Shown here: positions 7,416-16,041 of the stretch, one piece after another
Position numbering within the stretch: position 1 is the stretch's first letter
How the letters are laid out: each line of letters opens with the position of its first letter
From: DATARH01 sp050246595
GTDB lineage: Bacteria; Pseudomonadota; Alphaproteobacteria; ATCC43930; CGMCC-115725
DNA: 64,000 bases
NCBI GenBank assembly: GCA_050246595.1
Contig: JBFWVT010000016.1
Span: forward strand, 12,572-76,571
Reading direction: 5' to 3'
The notes under the pieces: generated by a model
Told to the model about the DNA's origin: nothing
The model's input: the letters and a program-made list of their open reading frames with translations, nothing else
Database searches by the model: none
Position numbers and translations under genes: made by a program

Positions 7416-9707
7416 TTACTCCGCCGCCAGCCGGGGCGGGTCCTGCGCGTCGAGCGCGGCGCGCAGCTTTGGCGGCGAGATCGGCAGGTCGCGCATGCGC
7501 ATCCCGATCGCGTCGCAGATCGCGTTGGCGACCGCCGCCATCGGCGGCACGATCGGCACCTCGCCGACACCGCGCGCGCCGAACGGATGGCGCGGGTTCG
7601 GCACCTCGATCATGACCGCCTCGATCATCGGCAGATCGGAAGCGACCGGGATGCGGTAATCGAGAAAGCCGGGGTTATCGAGCCGCCCGTTCCTGTCGTA
7701 GACGTATTCCTCGTTGAGCGCCCAGCCGATCCCCTGCGTGACGCCGCCCTGGATCTGGCCCTCGACATAGGACGGATGGATCGCGCGGCCGACATCCTGG
7801 ACCGCCGTATAGCGCAGGATTTTGACAAAGCCGGTTTCGCGGTCGACCTCGACATCGCAGATATGCGTCGCAAAGCCGGCCCCGGCGCCCTGCGCATTGA
7901 GCGACACCTCGGCGCTGATCGGGCCGCCGGTACGTCCGGCCTTCACTGCGATCTCCTGAAGCGACAGCGGCTCGAAACTGCCGGCGTTCGGACCGGCCGG
8001 GTAGGCTTTCCCCTCTTTCCACTCGACCGCCTCGGGGCTGATGTCCCAGATCATCGCGGCGCGTTTCTTGAGTTCGACGACGACCTTTTCGGCCGCCTGC
8101 GTCACCGCCATACCGGTCGCAAAAGTGACCCGGCTGCCGCCGGTCAGAAAGCAGTAGCCGGCCTGCGCCGTGTCGCCGACGATCGGGCGCACCCGTTCAT
8201 ACGGGATGCCGAGCACCTCGGCCGCCATCATCGCCAGCGAGGCGCGCGAGCCGCCGATATCGGGGTTGCCCTCGACGACGCTGGCGGTGCCGTCCTCGTT
8301 GATGTGGACGGTGGCGGCCGACTCGCCGCCGATATTGAACCAGAACCCCGAGGCGATGCCGCGCCCCTGGTTCGGCCCGAGGCGGGTCTTCAGATGCTCG
8401 TGCGCCTTCGCCGCCTCGACGGTCTGCATATAGCCGATATTGGCCCAGGTCGGCCCGTGCGCGGCCTTGGTGCCGTCCGTCGCGGCGTTGATTTCGCGCA
8501 GCCTGAGCGGGTCGATGTTCAACTCGCGGGCCAGCTCGTCCATGCAGCTTTCGGTGCCGAAGGTCGAGTTCGGCGCGCCGGGCGCGCGATAGGCGGCGAC
8601 TTTCGGCCGGTTCGAGACGACATCGTAGCCGACGATATTGACATTCGGGATGTCGTACATCGCCAGACCGCACATGCAGGCCGGTCCGACCGGCGAACCC
8701 GGAAAGGCGCCGGCCTGGAGCTTGACGACGAGTTCGGCCGCCACCAGCGTTCCGTCCTTTTTGGCGCCGAGCTTGACCTCGTAGACACCGCCGGCCGCCG
8801 GTCCGGTGGCGCGGAACACCTCCTCGCGGCTCATCACGATCTTGACCGGGCGACCGGCCTTTTTCGACAGCGCCAGCGCGACCGGCTCCAGATAGACCAG
8901 CGTCTTGCCGCCGAACCCGCCGCCGATCTCCGCCGGGATCGCGCGGATATTGGCCATGTCGATGCCGAGCAGCTTGGCGCAGTAGGCGCGCACCATGAAC
9001 TGACCCTGGCTCGAACTCCAGATCGTGCACTGCCCGTCGGGGGCGATCGAGACGACGCAGGCATGCGGCTCGATATAGGCCTGATGCACCGGCTGGCTGG
9101 TATAGCGGCGCTCGATCGTGACCTCGGCCTCGCGCCAGCCCTGCGCGAAATCGCCCTTCACAAAGGTGACGCGCTTGGCGACATTCGACGGCGCGGTCGG
9201 TTTCTCATCGACGCCCTGCGTGTAGAGATCGTCGTGCAGGACCGGCGCGCCCGGCCGCATCGCGTCCTCGACATCGATGACGTGCGGCAGCACCTCGTAC
9301 TCGACCTCGATCAGGTCGAGCGCCTCCTCGGCGATCCACGGCTCGGTCGCCGCCACCGCCGCGACCGCGTGGCCTTCATAGAGCGCCTTGTCGCGCGCCA
9401 TGCAGTTGCGCGACAGATCGCGGAAATTCATCGGCCCTTCGCCGACAAAGGCTTCCTCGGAGGGGATCTCGGGAAAATCCGCCGCCGTGACGACGGCCTT
9501 GACGCCGGGCAGAGCCAGCGCCTTCTGCGTGTGGATCGCCTTGATCCGGGCGTGGGCATGCGGGCTGCGCTTGATCTTGGCCCACACCATGCCCGGCATC
9601 GTCATGTCGGCGCCGAAATTGGCGCGTCCGATGACCTTTTCGACCCCGTCGGGACGGATCGGCCTGGTGCCGACGATTTTCAGAGACGCCTTATCGAGAT
9701 ACGTCAT
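7416..9707 (-). CDS. Molybdenum hydroxylase large subunit (xanthine dehydrogenase/aldehyde oxidase family)
   Basis: The 763-residue subunit binds the molybdopterin cofactor. It opens with the a/b-hammerhead domain (GRANFGADMTMPGMVWAKI) and contains molybdenum-site segments (AEIGGGFGGKT, AYRAPGAPNS). It ends near GARGVGEVPIVPPM, where the Glu of GVGE is the expected catalytic base. The ATG at 9707 follows GGGAG and gives the family N-terminus. Together with the upstream [2Fe-2S] and FAD subunit genes it forms a complete three-subunit hydroxylase. The substrate (purine, aldehyde, CO, aromatic or N-heterocycle) is not readable. Confidence 0.95.
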   Translation of the reverse strand: MTYLDKASLKIVGTRPIRPDGVEKVIGRANFGADMTMPGMVWAKIKRSPHAHARIKAIHTQKALALPGVKAVVTAADFPEIPSEEAFVGEGPMNFRDLSRNCMARDKALYEGHAVAAVAATEPWIAEEALDLIEVEYEVLPHVIDVEDAMRPGAPVLHDDLYTQGVDEKPTAPSNVAKRVTFVKGDFAQGWREAEVTIERRYTSQPVHQAYIEPHACVVSIAPDGQCTIWSSSQGQFMVRAYCAKLLGIDMANIRAIPAEIGGGFGGKTLVYLEPVALALSKKAGRPVKIVMSREEVFRATGPAAGGVYEVKLGAKKDGTLVAAELVVKLQAGAFPGSPVGPACMCGLAMYDIPNVNIVGYDVVSNRPKVAAYRAPGAPNSTFGTESCMDELARELNIDPLRLREINAATDGTKAAHGPTWANIGYMQTVEAAKAHEHLKTRLGPNQGRGIASGFWFNIGGESAATVHINEDGTASVVEGNPDIGGSRASLAMMAAEVLGIPYERVRPIVGDTAQAGYCFLTGGSRVTFATGMAVTQAAEKVVVELKKRAAMIWDISPEAVEWKEGKAYPAGPNAGSFEPLSLQEIAVKAGRTGGPISAEVSLNAQGAGAGFATHICDVEVDRETGFVKILRYTAVQDVGRAIHPSYVEGQIQGGVTQGIGWALNEEYVYDRNGRLDNPGFLDYRIPVASDLPMIEAVMIEVPNPRHPFGARGVGEVPIVPPMAAVANAICDAIGMRMRDLPISPPKLRAALDAQDPPRLAAE

Positions 9708-9728
9708 GCGATCTGCTCCCTGGCACAT

Positions 9729-9855
9729 GCCCCTCTCCCGCACTGCGGGAGAGGGTGCCGAGCAAAGCGAGGCGGGTGAGGGTGCCGGAGGCGGCACCCT
9801 CACCCACCAAGCGCTTCGCGCTTGGTCCCCCCTCTCCCGCGGTGCGGGAGAGGGT
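9729..9855. repeat. GC-rich palindromic intergenic repeats (CCCTCTCCCGC type)
   Basis: Two CCCTCTCCCGC-N-GCGGGAGAGGG hairpins (about 9730-9754 and 9829-9855) flank a larger palindrome of GGTGAGGGTGCC and GGCACCCTCACC arms. The element fills the gap between the [2Fe-2S] and molybdenum subunit genes. It is the same family as at 7215-7350 and 37014-37060. A transcript could fold strongly here, so differential expression of the subunits is possible (inference). Confidence 0.8.
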
Positions 9856-9864
9856 ATGGTTTGT

Positions 9865-10356
9865 CTAGGCGCCGGGCCGCTGCTGGCCGCGCACCACCTC
9901 GGCAGCGTCGAGCACGGCGCGGACGATCTTGTCGTAGCCGGTGCAGCGGCACAGATTGCCGGCCAGCCAGTAGCGGGTCTCTTCCTCGGTCGGGTTCGGG
10001 TTGTGGTCGAGCAGCGCCTTGGCCGCGACGATAAACCCCGGTGTGCAGAAGCCGCATTGCAGCGCCGCGTGTTCGAGGAATTTCTGCTGCACCGGGTGCA
10101 GCGTGTCGCCCTCGGCGACGCCCTCGATCGTCGTGATCTTGCGGCCCTCGGCCTCGACGCCGAGCATCAGGCACGAACAGACGATCTCGCCGTCGCAGAT
10201 GATCGTGCAGGCGCCGCAGTCGCCCGAGCCGCAGCCTTCCTTGCTGCCGGTCAGGTTGAGTTCGTCGCGCAGCACGTCGAGCATCGTCTGCTGCGCCTCG
10301 CACAGATACTCGACCGGCTCTCCGTTGATGACAGTGGTTACGTGATGCTTACTCAT
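9865..10356 (-). CDS. Molybdenum hydroxylase [2Fe-2S] subunit
   Basis: The 163-residue iron-sulfur subunit has a plant-ferredoxin-type cluster in the N-terminal half (C42, C47, C50, C62 in CGSGDCGACTIICDG...C). A helical-bundle cluster follows in the C-terminal half (CGFCTPG and CRCTGYDKI). The length and two-cluster layout match CoxS/XdhC-type small subunits. It passes electrons from the molybdenum centre to FAD. It lies 21 bp downstream of the FAD subunit gene and a repeat-filled 157 bp upstream of the large subunit gene. Confidence 0.96.
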   Translation of the reverse strand: MSKHHVTTVINGEPVEYLCEAQQTMLDVLRDELNLTGSKEGCGSGDCGACTIICDGEIVCSCLMLGVEAEGRKITTIEGVAEGDTLHPVQQKFLEHAALQCGFCTPGFIVAAKALLDHNPNPTEEETRYWLAGNLCRCTGYDKIVRAVLDAAEVVRGQQRPGA

Positions 10357-10377
10357 TCAGACAACTCCCGAAACGTG

Positions 10378-11247
10378 TCAGCGCGACGCCGCGCGCTCGA
10401 AGGCCTGGGCCGCCACCCGGCGCGCCAGCACGCCGGCGACCTTGGTGCGGTATTCGATCGTGCCGCGCTTGTCGGTGATCGGCTTGCAGGCGGCCTGCGC
10501 CGCCGCGTCGAGCGCCTTTAGCGTGTTGTCGTCGAGCTTGTTGCCGATCAGCGCCCGCGCCGCTTCCTCGACAACGAGCTGGGTCGGCGCGACGGCGCCG
10601 AGCACGACGCGCGCATCGGCGCAGGTGCCGTCCGGGTTCAGGGTCACGTTGACCGCAACCCCGACCACCGCGATGTCCATCTCGGTGCGCGGGATAAAGC
10701 GCTGATAGGCGTCGCACTGGCGCGGCTTCGGCTTTGGGACCCTGAACTCGACGACAAACTCGCCCTTTTCGAGCGAGGTACGGCCCGGCCCGGTGACGAT
10801 GTTCTCGACCGGCACCTCGCGCTTGCCGTTCGGGCCGGCGACGACCGCGATCGTGCGGGCGGCGATCACCGGCGGCACGCTGTCGGCGGCCGGCGAGGCG
10901 TTGCACAGATTGCCGGCGATCGAGGCGCGACCCTGGATCTGCTGCGAGCCGATCAGGTCCACCCCCTCGACAATGCCGGGCCAGGCATGTTCAAGCCGCT
11001 GGTCGGCGCTGATCATCACACCCGGGGTCGCGGCGCCGATCACGAAATAGTCGCCCTCCTCGCGGATCCCGATGATCCCGGGGATGTGCTTGGTATCGAC
11101 GATCAGTTCGGGCTTGAGCCGCCCGCTCTTCAACTGGACCAACAGATCGGTCCCGCCCGACAGAACCCTCGCCTGACCGGCGGCGCCGGCCAGTGCCCTG
11201 ACGGCCTCGTCCACCGTCGCCGGTGCCGTATAGCTGACCCTCGGCAT
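10378..11247 (-). CDS. Molybdenum hydroxylase FAD-binding (CoxM-type) subunit
   Basis: The 289-residue subunit carries the FAD-binding PCMH motifs (SGGTDLLVQLKSG and AGNLCNASPAADS) and the CO dehydrogenase flavoprotein C-terminal domain. The ATG at 11247 follows AGGAG; 34 open codons upstream have no family similarity. It is the first gene of the three-subunit hydroxylase operon (FAD, [2Fe-2S], Mo). No 4Fe-4S insertion of the 4-hydroxybenzoyl-CoA reductase type is visible, so a CoxM/XDH-like electron route is more likely. Confidence 0.95.
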   Translation of the reverse strand: MPRVSYTAPATVDEAVRALAGAAGQARVLSGGTDLLVQLKSGRLKPELIVDTKHIPGIIGIREEGDYFVIGAATPGVMISADQRLEHAWPGIVEGVDLIGSQQIQGRASIAGNLCNASPAADSVPPVIAARTIAVVAGPNGKREVPVENIVTGPGRTSLEKGEFVVEFRVPKPKPRQCDAYQRFIPRTEMDIAVVGVAVNVTLNPDGTCADARVVLGAVAPTQLVVEEAARALIGNKLDDNTLKALDAAAQAACKPITDKRGTIEYRTKVAGVLARRVAAQAFERAASR

Positions 11248-11388
11248 GTTCGCTCCTGAAAATGACGCGGCAACGCGCCGCCCGGTCCGCGCCCGACAGG
11301 CTCTCCGATGCACGGAGAGGAGCAGGCGGGCCCCGGTCGGGCGCCGCATGGTGCTGGCTTACACCACCGGCACCGTCGCCGTGAAGCC

Positions 11389-12207
11389 CTAATTCCCGAA
11401 CCGGGCGATCGGAACGCGCTCTTGTGTTGCCGGCATCTCGGGGAATTCGGCCGGTTGCGGCAGACCCTGCGCCAGCTCGCGCAGCCGCTCGATATCCCGA
11501 ATGATGACGACCTGGCGCTCGACCAGCACGATCCTTTCCTCGCGCAGCCGCCGCAGCGTGCGGTTGACATGCACGAGGGTCAGCCCGAGATGGTCGGCGA
11601 TCTGCTCCTGGGTCAGCGGCAGGTTGAAGGTGGGGCGGTTGATCAGCTCCCGCTGCCGCAGCCGGTCATGGATGTCGAGCAGCAGCACGCAGAGACGGGC
11701 ATGGGCGTCGAGCCGCCCGATGCTCGCGGTCAGCCGGTCGGCGCGCCAGCGCGCCTCGGCGATCTGCGCCAGCAGAAACATCGAAATGCACGGGTCGCGG
11801 AGCAGTTCGCGCAACGCAGCCGCGCCGAGCAGGTGGTAGCCGACCCGGTTGGCCCCGAAGACGTCCTCCATCGCGCGGGCCAGCACGATATTGTGCAGCC
11901 CGCCAAAATCGCCGCTCACCAGAACGCGCAGGATCGCGCGGCGGCCGTCGGGCATTGTGCAGGAGCGATAGGCAAATCCGCTGCGGATCAGGATCGCCGC
12001 CGGTTCCGACATCCCGGCGCGCAGCAGCGGCGCGTCGCGCCCGACATGACGCAGCGGCGTCTGCATAAAAGCCGCGCGCAAGCGATGGCTGCCGAGCAGC
12101 AGATCCTCGGTCGCGGCGGGGGCGAAACGCGGGCGCTCCCAGTTCTCCGCTCGCGGCTGCCCCGGGTCTTGCATCCCTGGGTTTTGTATCCCCGGGTTTT
12201 GTATCAT
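11389..12207 (-). CDS. Crp/Fnr family transcriptional regulator
   Basis: The 272-residue regulator has a cyclic-nucleotide-binding-like barrel (about residues 45-165) and a C-terminal winged helix (LTQEQIADHLGLTLVHVNRTLRRLREE), the classic Crp/Fnr DNA-reading helix. There is no N-terminal Fnr-type Cys cluster, so oxygen sensing by an iron-sulfur cluster is unlikely. The start at ATG 12207 follows GGGGA. Its first 15 residues are near-repeats (IQNPG IQNPG MQDPG) from a 15-bp DNA repeat. It is transcribed in the same direction as the hydroxylase operon 142 bp downstream and may control it (inference). Confidence 0.9.
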   Translation of the reverse strand: MIQNPGIQNPGMQDPGQPRAENWERPRFAPAATEDLLLGSHRLRAAFMQTPLRHVGRDAPLLRAGMSEPAAILIRSGFAYRSCTMPDGRRAILRVLVSGDFGGLHNIVLARAMEDVFGANRVGYHLLGAAALRELLRDPCISMFLLAQIAEARWRADRLTASIGRLDAHARLCVLLLDIHDRLRQRELINRPTFNLPLTQEQIADHLGLTLVHVNRTLRRLREERIVLVERQVVIIRDIERLRELAQGLPQPAEFPEMPATQERVPIARFGN

Positions 12208-12467
12208 CGAGACGTGTTCCCCATCGCCGGTTTCTTGGGCAAACAGGCGCGTGCGCCGCCGCGAACCGGCGCCGCTGGTGCCAATGGTCGTTGATATAGA
12301 TTTAAGCTCAAAAATGAGACATGCAAGGCTGGGACAATGCCCAGCCGCCCGACTCTTGGGTGGAACAGAACCCGGCGGCTGGTTGCGATCGCCGTGCCGA
12401 TCGGTGATTGTCCCCATCCCACGGGCGGTCTTTTTTCCAACCGGGACAGACTGCTCCGCGCGGCTCG

Positions 12468-12932
12468 TCAGAGCGCCTGCACCGCCTGCAACACTTGCGC
12501 GACATGGCCCGAGACCTTGACCTTGCGCCAGACGCCGCGCACGATGCCGTCCCGGTCGATCAGAAACGTGCTGCGGTCGATGCCCATGTACTTGCGGCCG
12601 TACATGCTTTTCTCGACCCAGACGCCGTAGCGCTCGGTAACCTCGCCCGCCTGATCCGAGGCGAGGATGAACGGCAGCGCGTGCTTCTGCTTGAATTTGT
12701 CGTGCGCGCTCACAGGATCGCGCGACACGCCGATAACCACGGCGCCGGTTCTGCCGAAATCCGGAAACGCGTCGCGAAAGCCGCAGGCCTCGGCGGTGCA
12801 GCCCGAGGTGTCGTCCTTCGGATAGAAATACAGCACGACCGGCCTGCCGCGCAGCTCCGACAGCGTCACCGACCCGTTGCCGTCGGTCGGCAATGTGAAA
12901 TCGGGAGCCTGGTCGCCGACCGCAACGCTCAT
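12468..12932 (-). CDS. bcp: Thioredoxin-dependent peroxiredoxin, Bcp/PrxQ type
   Basis: The 154-residue cytosolic peroxiredoxin reduces hydrogen peroxide and alkyl hydroperoxides with thioredoxin. The peroxidatic C45 lies in DDTSGCTAEACGFRD with the resolving C50 five residues later, the atypical 2-Cys pattern of Bcp. The segment KYMGIDRSTFLID is also typical. The start at ATG 12932 overlaps the stop of glnE by 4 bp (ATGA), so it is co-translated with glnE. Confidence 0.95.
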   Translation of the reverse strand: MSVAVGDQAPDFTLPTDGNGSVTLSELRGRPVVLYFYPKDDTSGCTAEACGFRDAFPDFGRTGAVVIGVSRDPVSAHDKFKQKHALPFILASDQAGEVTERYGVWVEKSMYGRKYMGIDRSTFLIDRDGIVRGVWRKVKVSGHVAQVLQAVQAL

Positions 12933-15900
12933 TTCGCTCTTCCTCCCCCCGTCTCGTCGCCCGCGCCGCGTTCCGCCAGCTTTCGGGCCGGCTTGGCGAC
13001 CAGCCGCTCGTACCAATCCCGCACCCGCTCGCAGGCCGCCGTCATATCGCCGTCGAGCCGGGCGAAGTCAATCGCGCCGGCGCAGCGCGCCAGTGTTGCG
13101 CCGGTCGGGGTTGCGCCGGTCGGGGTTGCGCCGGTTGGCCCGGCTAGCATCGCCGCGTTCGGCACCCCGTCGAACAACAGCGCCAGCAGCGCGCGCAGGT
13201 GCCGCAACAGGCTCAGCGCCTCGCCCAATTCGCGCGCGGCTTGCGGCGGCAGCACGCCTTCCGCCCCGAGCACCGCGATCGCCTCAGCCGGGTCGCGGCG
13301 CAGCAGGTCGGGCCGTCCCCCCGACTGCTCATCGGCCGCCTCGCGCAGCAGCAGGTATTGCACGGTGAATTCGAGATCGACCAGCCCGCCGGCGCGGTGG
13401 CGCAAATCCCACGGGGACGGCGCCGGATGGGCATCGGCGATGCGTCGGCGCATATCGGCGACGTCGAGAAGCAGCCGCTCCGGGTCGCGCTTGCGGGTCA
13501 GCGCCGTCCGGATCGCGGCGGCGACACGCTCGCACAGGGCTGGATCGCCGGCGATCGGCCGGGCGCGGGTCAGCGCCATGTGCTCCCAGGTCCAGGCCGA
13601 ATCACGCTGGTATTGCGCGAAGGCCGACAGGCTCGACGCAATCGGTCCGCTTTCGCCGGACGGCCGCAGCCGCATATCGACCTCGTACAGCCGCCCCTCG
13701 GCGGTCGGGGCGGTGATCGCCGAGATCAGTCTTTGGCTGAGCCGCGCGTAATAGGTCGAAACCGCGAGCGGGCGCGGACCGGTCGAGCCGGAAGCGTCTT
13801 CGGGCGCGTCGTAGAGCAGGAGCAGGTCGAGATCGGAGGCGAGGGTCATCTCGCGGCTGCCGAGCCGTCCCATCGCGACGACCGCAAAGGCGCCGCCCGG
13901 CACCTCGCCATGGGCGCGCGCGAAATCGGCGGCGACCGCCGGCAACAGCGCCGCGAGACCGGCATCGGCGATATCGGCGAGCGCGGCGCCGAAATCGGTG
14001 CCGTCGATCATGCGGCGCAACAATTGCACCCCGACCTGAAACCGGCGCTCGTTGGTCCAGCGCCGCAGCAGATCGAGCGTCTCCTCGAAATCGCGCGCCC
14101 CCGCGAGCAGCGCGGCGAGATCCTCGGCCAGCCCGTCGCGTCCGGGCAGGCGGGCGGAAAACTCGGCCGTCAGCACCGCGTCGAGCAGCGCCGGACGATG
14201 CGCCAAACTTTCCGCGAGCAGCGGCGCCTCGGCCATGATGTCGGCGACAAACGAGAACAGGCCGGGATTGGCGTGAAACAGCGAAAAGAGCTGTACCCCG
14301 GCCGGGAGCTGCGACAGGAATCGGTCAAAGCGCAGGATCGCGGTGTCGGGGTTGGCGGTGCCGCCGAATACGCGCAGCAATTCCGGTACGAATTCGGTCA
14401 GGATCTCGCGCGCCCGCTGGCTGCGCGTCGCGCGGATGCGGCCGTGGTGCCAGCCGCGCACCATCGAGGCGACCTGCGCCGGCTCCGCGAAGCCGAGCCG
14501 CGCCAGCGTCGCCAATGTCTCGGGATCGTCCTCGGTGCCGGTGAAGACGAGGTTGCCGGGACCGGCCAGGCTCGGCGCCTCCTCGAACAACTCGGCGTAA
14601 TATCTCTCGACCGCACCGAGCCGGGCGCGGAGTTCGGTCACAAAGGCATCGGGGTCCTGGTAGCCGAGAAATACCGCGAGCCGCGCGATCCCGGCGCGGT
14701 CGGTCGGCAGGCGATGCGTCTGCGCGTCCTCGACCATCTGGAGCCGGTGCTCGATCCGGCGCAGAAAGCGGTAATGGTCGATCAGCGTATCGGAAGTCGC
14801 GGCGTCGATGCGTCCGGTCGCAGCCAGCGCGCGCAATGCCGCGCCGGTCGGGCCGACCCGCAGCGCGCGAACCCGACCGCCCCAGATAAGCTGCTGCGTC
14901 TGGGCGAAGAACTCGATCTCGCGGATGCCGCCGCGTCCGGTCTTGATGTCGTGCCCCTCGACCGCGATTCGGCCGCCGCCCTTGTGCACCTGGATCTGCC
15001 GCTTGATCGAATGGATATCCTGGATCGCGGCGAAATCGAGGTTCCGGCGCCAGACGAACGGCTGCAACTCGGCGAGAAAATGCCGCGCCGCGACAAGATC
15101 GCCGGCCACCGGCCGCGCTTTTATCAGCGCCGCGCGTTCCCAGTTCTGTCCGACGGTCTCGTAATAGGTCAGCGCCGCCGGAACCGAAATCGCCAGCGGT
15201 GTCGAGCGCGGGTCGGGGCGCAGCCGCAGATCGGTGCGAAAAACATAGCCATCACCGGTGCGCTCGTCGAGAATGCGCACGAGATCGCGCGCGACGCGGC
15301 CGAACAGCGACTGCGCCCGGTCTCTCGGGGGCGCCGCCGGGCTCGCCGGGTCATGCAGAAGGATCAGGTCGATATCGCTCGAATAGTTCAGCTCCCGGCC
15401 GCCGAGCTTGCCGAGACCGAGCACGATCAGCCCGCTGCCCGGTTCCGGGTCGGAAGGATCGACCGGGGCGAGCGCACCGGTCGCGGCCAGCGCGCGCAGC
15501 AGGTGCCGCAATGCGGCCCCGATCGCGGCGTCGGCGAAACGGCTCAGCGCCGCTATCTGGGTCTCGAGCGACCAGAGTCCGGCCAGCTCGGCGACAGCGG
15601 CGAGCAGCGCGATCCGGCGGCGCGCGATACGCAGCGAGCGCATCAGCGATGTGCGATCCTCGCCGCTGTCCTCCCGGCGCTCGATGCGGGCGAGTATCGC
15701 CTCGAACGGGGGGTCGGCCCCGTCGTCGATCAGCCGGGTCAGAAAATCCCACTCGGCGACGGCGACCCCGCCGAGGAAGGGACTGTTGCCGAACAGCGCT
15801 GCCAGCAGCTGCCGGCCCTCCGGCGTGCCGCTCCAGGCGCGGGCATGGGCGGCGCGGTTCGCGTCACCGGTCTCGGTGAGCGCGGCGTTCCAGGCGGACA

Positions 15901-15979
15901 CGCCCAGTTCGAGCAGCCGGGGGTCGGCGGGGTCGGGCAAACGGCTCCCATTCGCGGAGAGATCCGATAACAGCCTCAC
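12929..15979 (-). CDS. glnE: Bifunctional glutamine synthetase adenylyl-removing/adenylyltransferase
   Basis: GlnE adenylylates and deadenylylates glutamine synthetase to set its activity by nitrogen status. Both nucleotidyltransferase halves are visible: the N-terminal one at LGLGKLGGRELNYSSDIDL (about residue 190) and the C-terminal one at AMGRLGSREMTLASDLDLLL. Each is followed by its helical regulatory domain. The start is uncertain because no ATG precedes the conserved region; GTG 15979 gives 1016 residues, while GTG 16024 or 16030 would add 15-17. Close to the C-terminus a 15-bp DNA repeat codes for three PTGAT units (about 13095-13138). Confidence 0.94.
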   Translation of the reverse strand: MRLLSDLSANGSRLPDPADPRLLELGVSAWNAALTETGDANRAAHARAWSGTPEGRQLLAALFGNSPFLGGVAVAEWDFLTRLIDDGADPPFEAILARIERREDSGEDRTSLMRSLRIARRRIALLAAVAELAGLWSLETQIAALSRFADAAIGAALRHLLRALAATGALAPVDPSDPEPGSGLIVLGLGKLGGRELNYSSDIDLILLHDPASPAAPPRDRAQSLFGRVARDLVRILDERTGDGYVFRTDLRLRPDPRSTPLAISVPAALTYYETVGQNWERAALIKARPVAGDLVAARHFLAELQPFVWRRNLDFAAIQDIHSIKRQIQVHKGGGRIAVEGHDIKTGRGGIREIEFFAQTQQLIWGGRVRALRVGPTGAALRALAATGRIDAATSDTLIDHYRFLRRIEHRLQMVEDAQTHRLPTDRAGIARLAVFLGYQDPDAFVTELRARLGAVERYYAELFEEAPSLAGPGNLVFTGTEDDPETLATLARLGFAEPAQVASMVRGWHHGRIRATRSQRAREILTEFVPELLRVFGGTANPDTAILRFDRFLSQLPAGVQLFSLFHANPGLFSFVADIMAEAPLLAESLAHRPALLDAVLTAEFSARLPGRDGLAEDLAALLAGARDFEETLDLLRRWTNERRFQVGVQLLRRMIDGTDFGAALADIADAGLAALLPAVAADFARAHGEVPGGAFAVVAMGRLGSREMTLASDLDLLLLYDAPEDASGSTGPRPLAVSTYYARLSQRLISAITAPTAEGRLYEVDMRLRPSGESGPIASSLSAFAQYQRDSAWTWEHMALTRARPIAGDPALCERVAAAIRTALTRKRDPERLLLDVADMRRRIADAHPAPSPWDLRHRAGGLVDLEFTVQYLLLREAADEQSGGRPDLLRRDPAEAIAVLGAEGVLPPQAARELGEALSLLRHLRALLALLFDGVPNAAMLAGPTGATPTGATPTGATLARCAGAIDFARLDGDMTAACERVRDWYERLVAKPARKLAERGAGDETGGGRAK
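13095..13138. repeat. Three tandem 15-bp units inside glnE
   Basis: The unit GTTGCGCCGGTCGGG occurs three times head to tail (the last copy has one change and is one base short). On the coding strand it gives PTGAT repeats near the GlnE C-terminus, in a linker rather than a catalytic region. Such a perfect in-frame repeat can expand or contract by slippage. Confidence 0.9.
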
Positions 15980-16041
15980 CGCACGATCCCGACAAAAGCC
16001 GCGCGGCGTTTTGGCTTCCGGCACCTGCACGTCGGCCGTCT

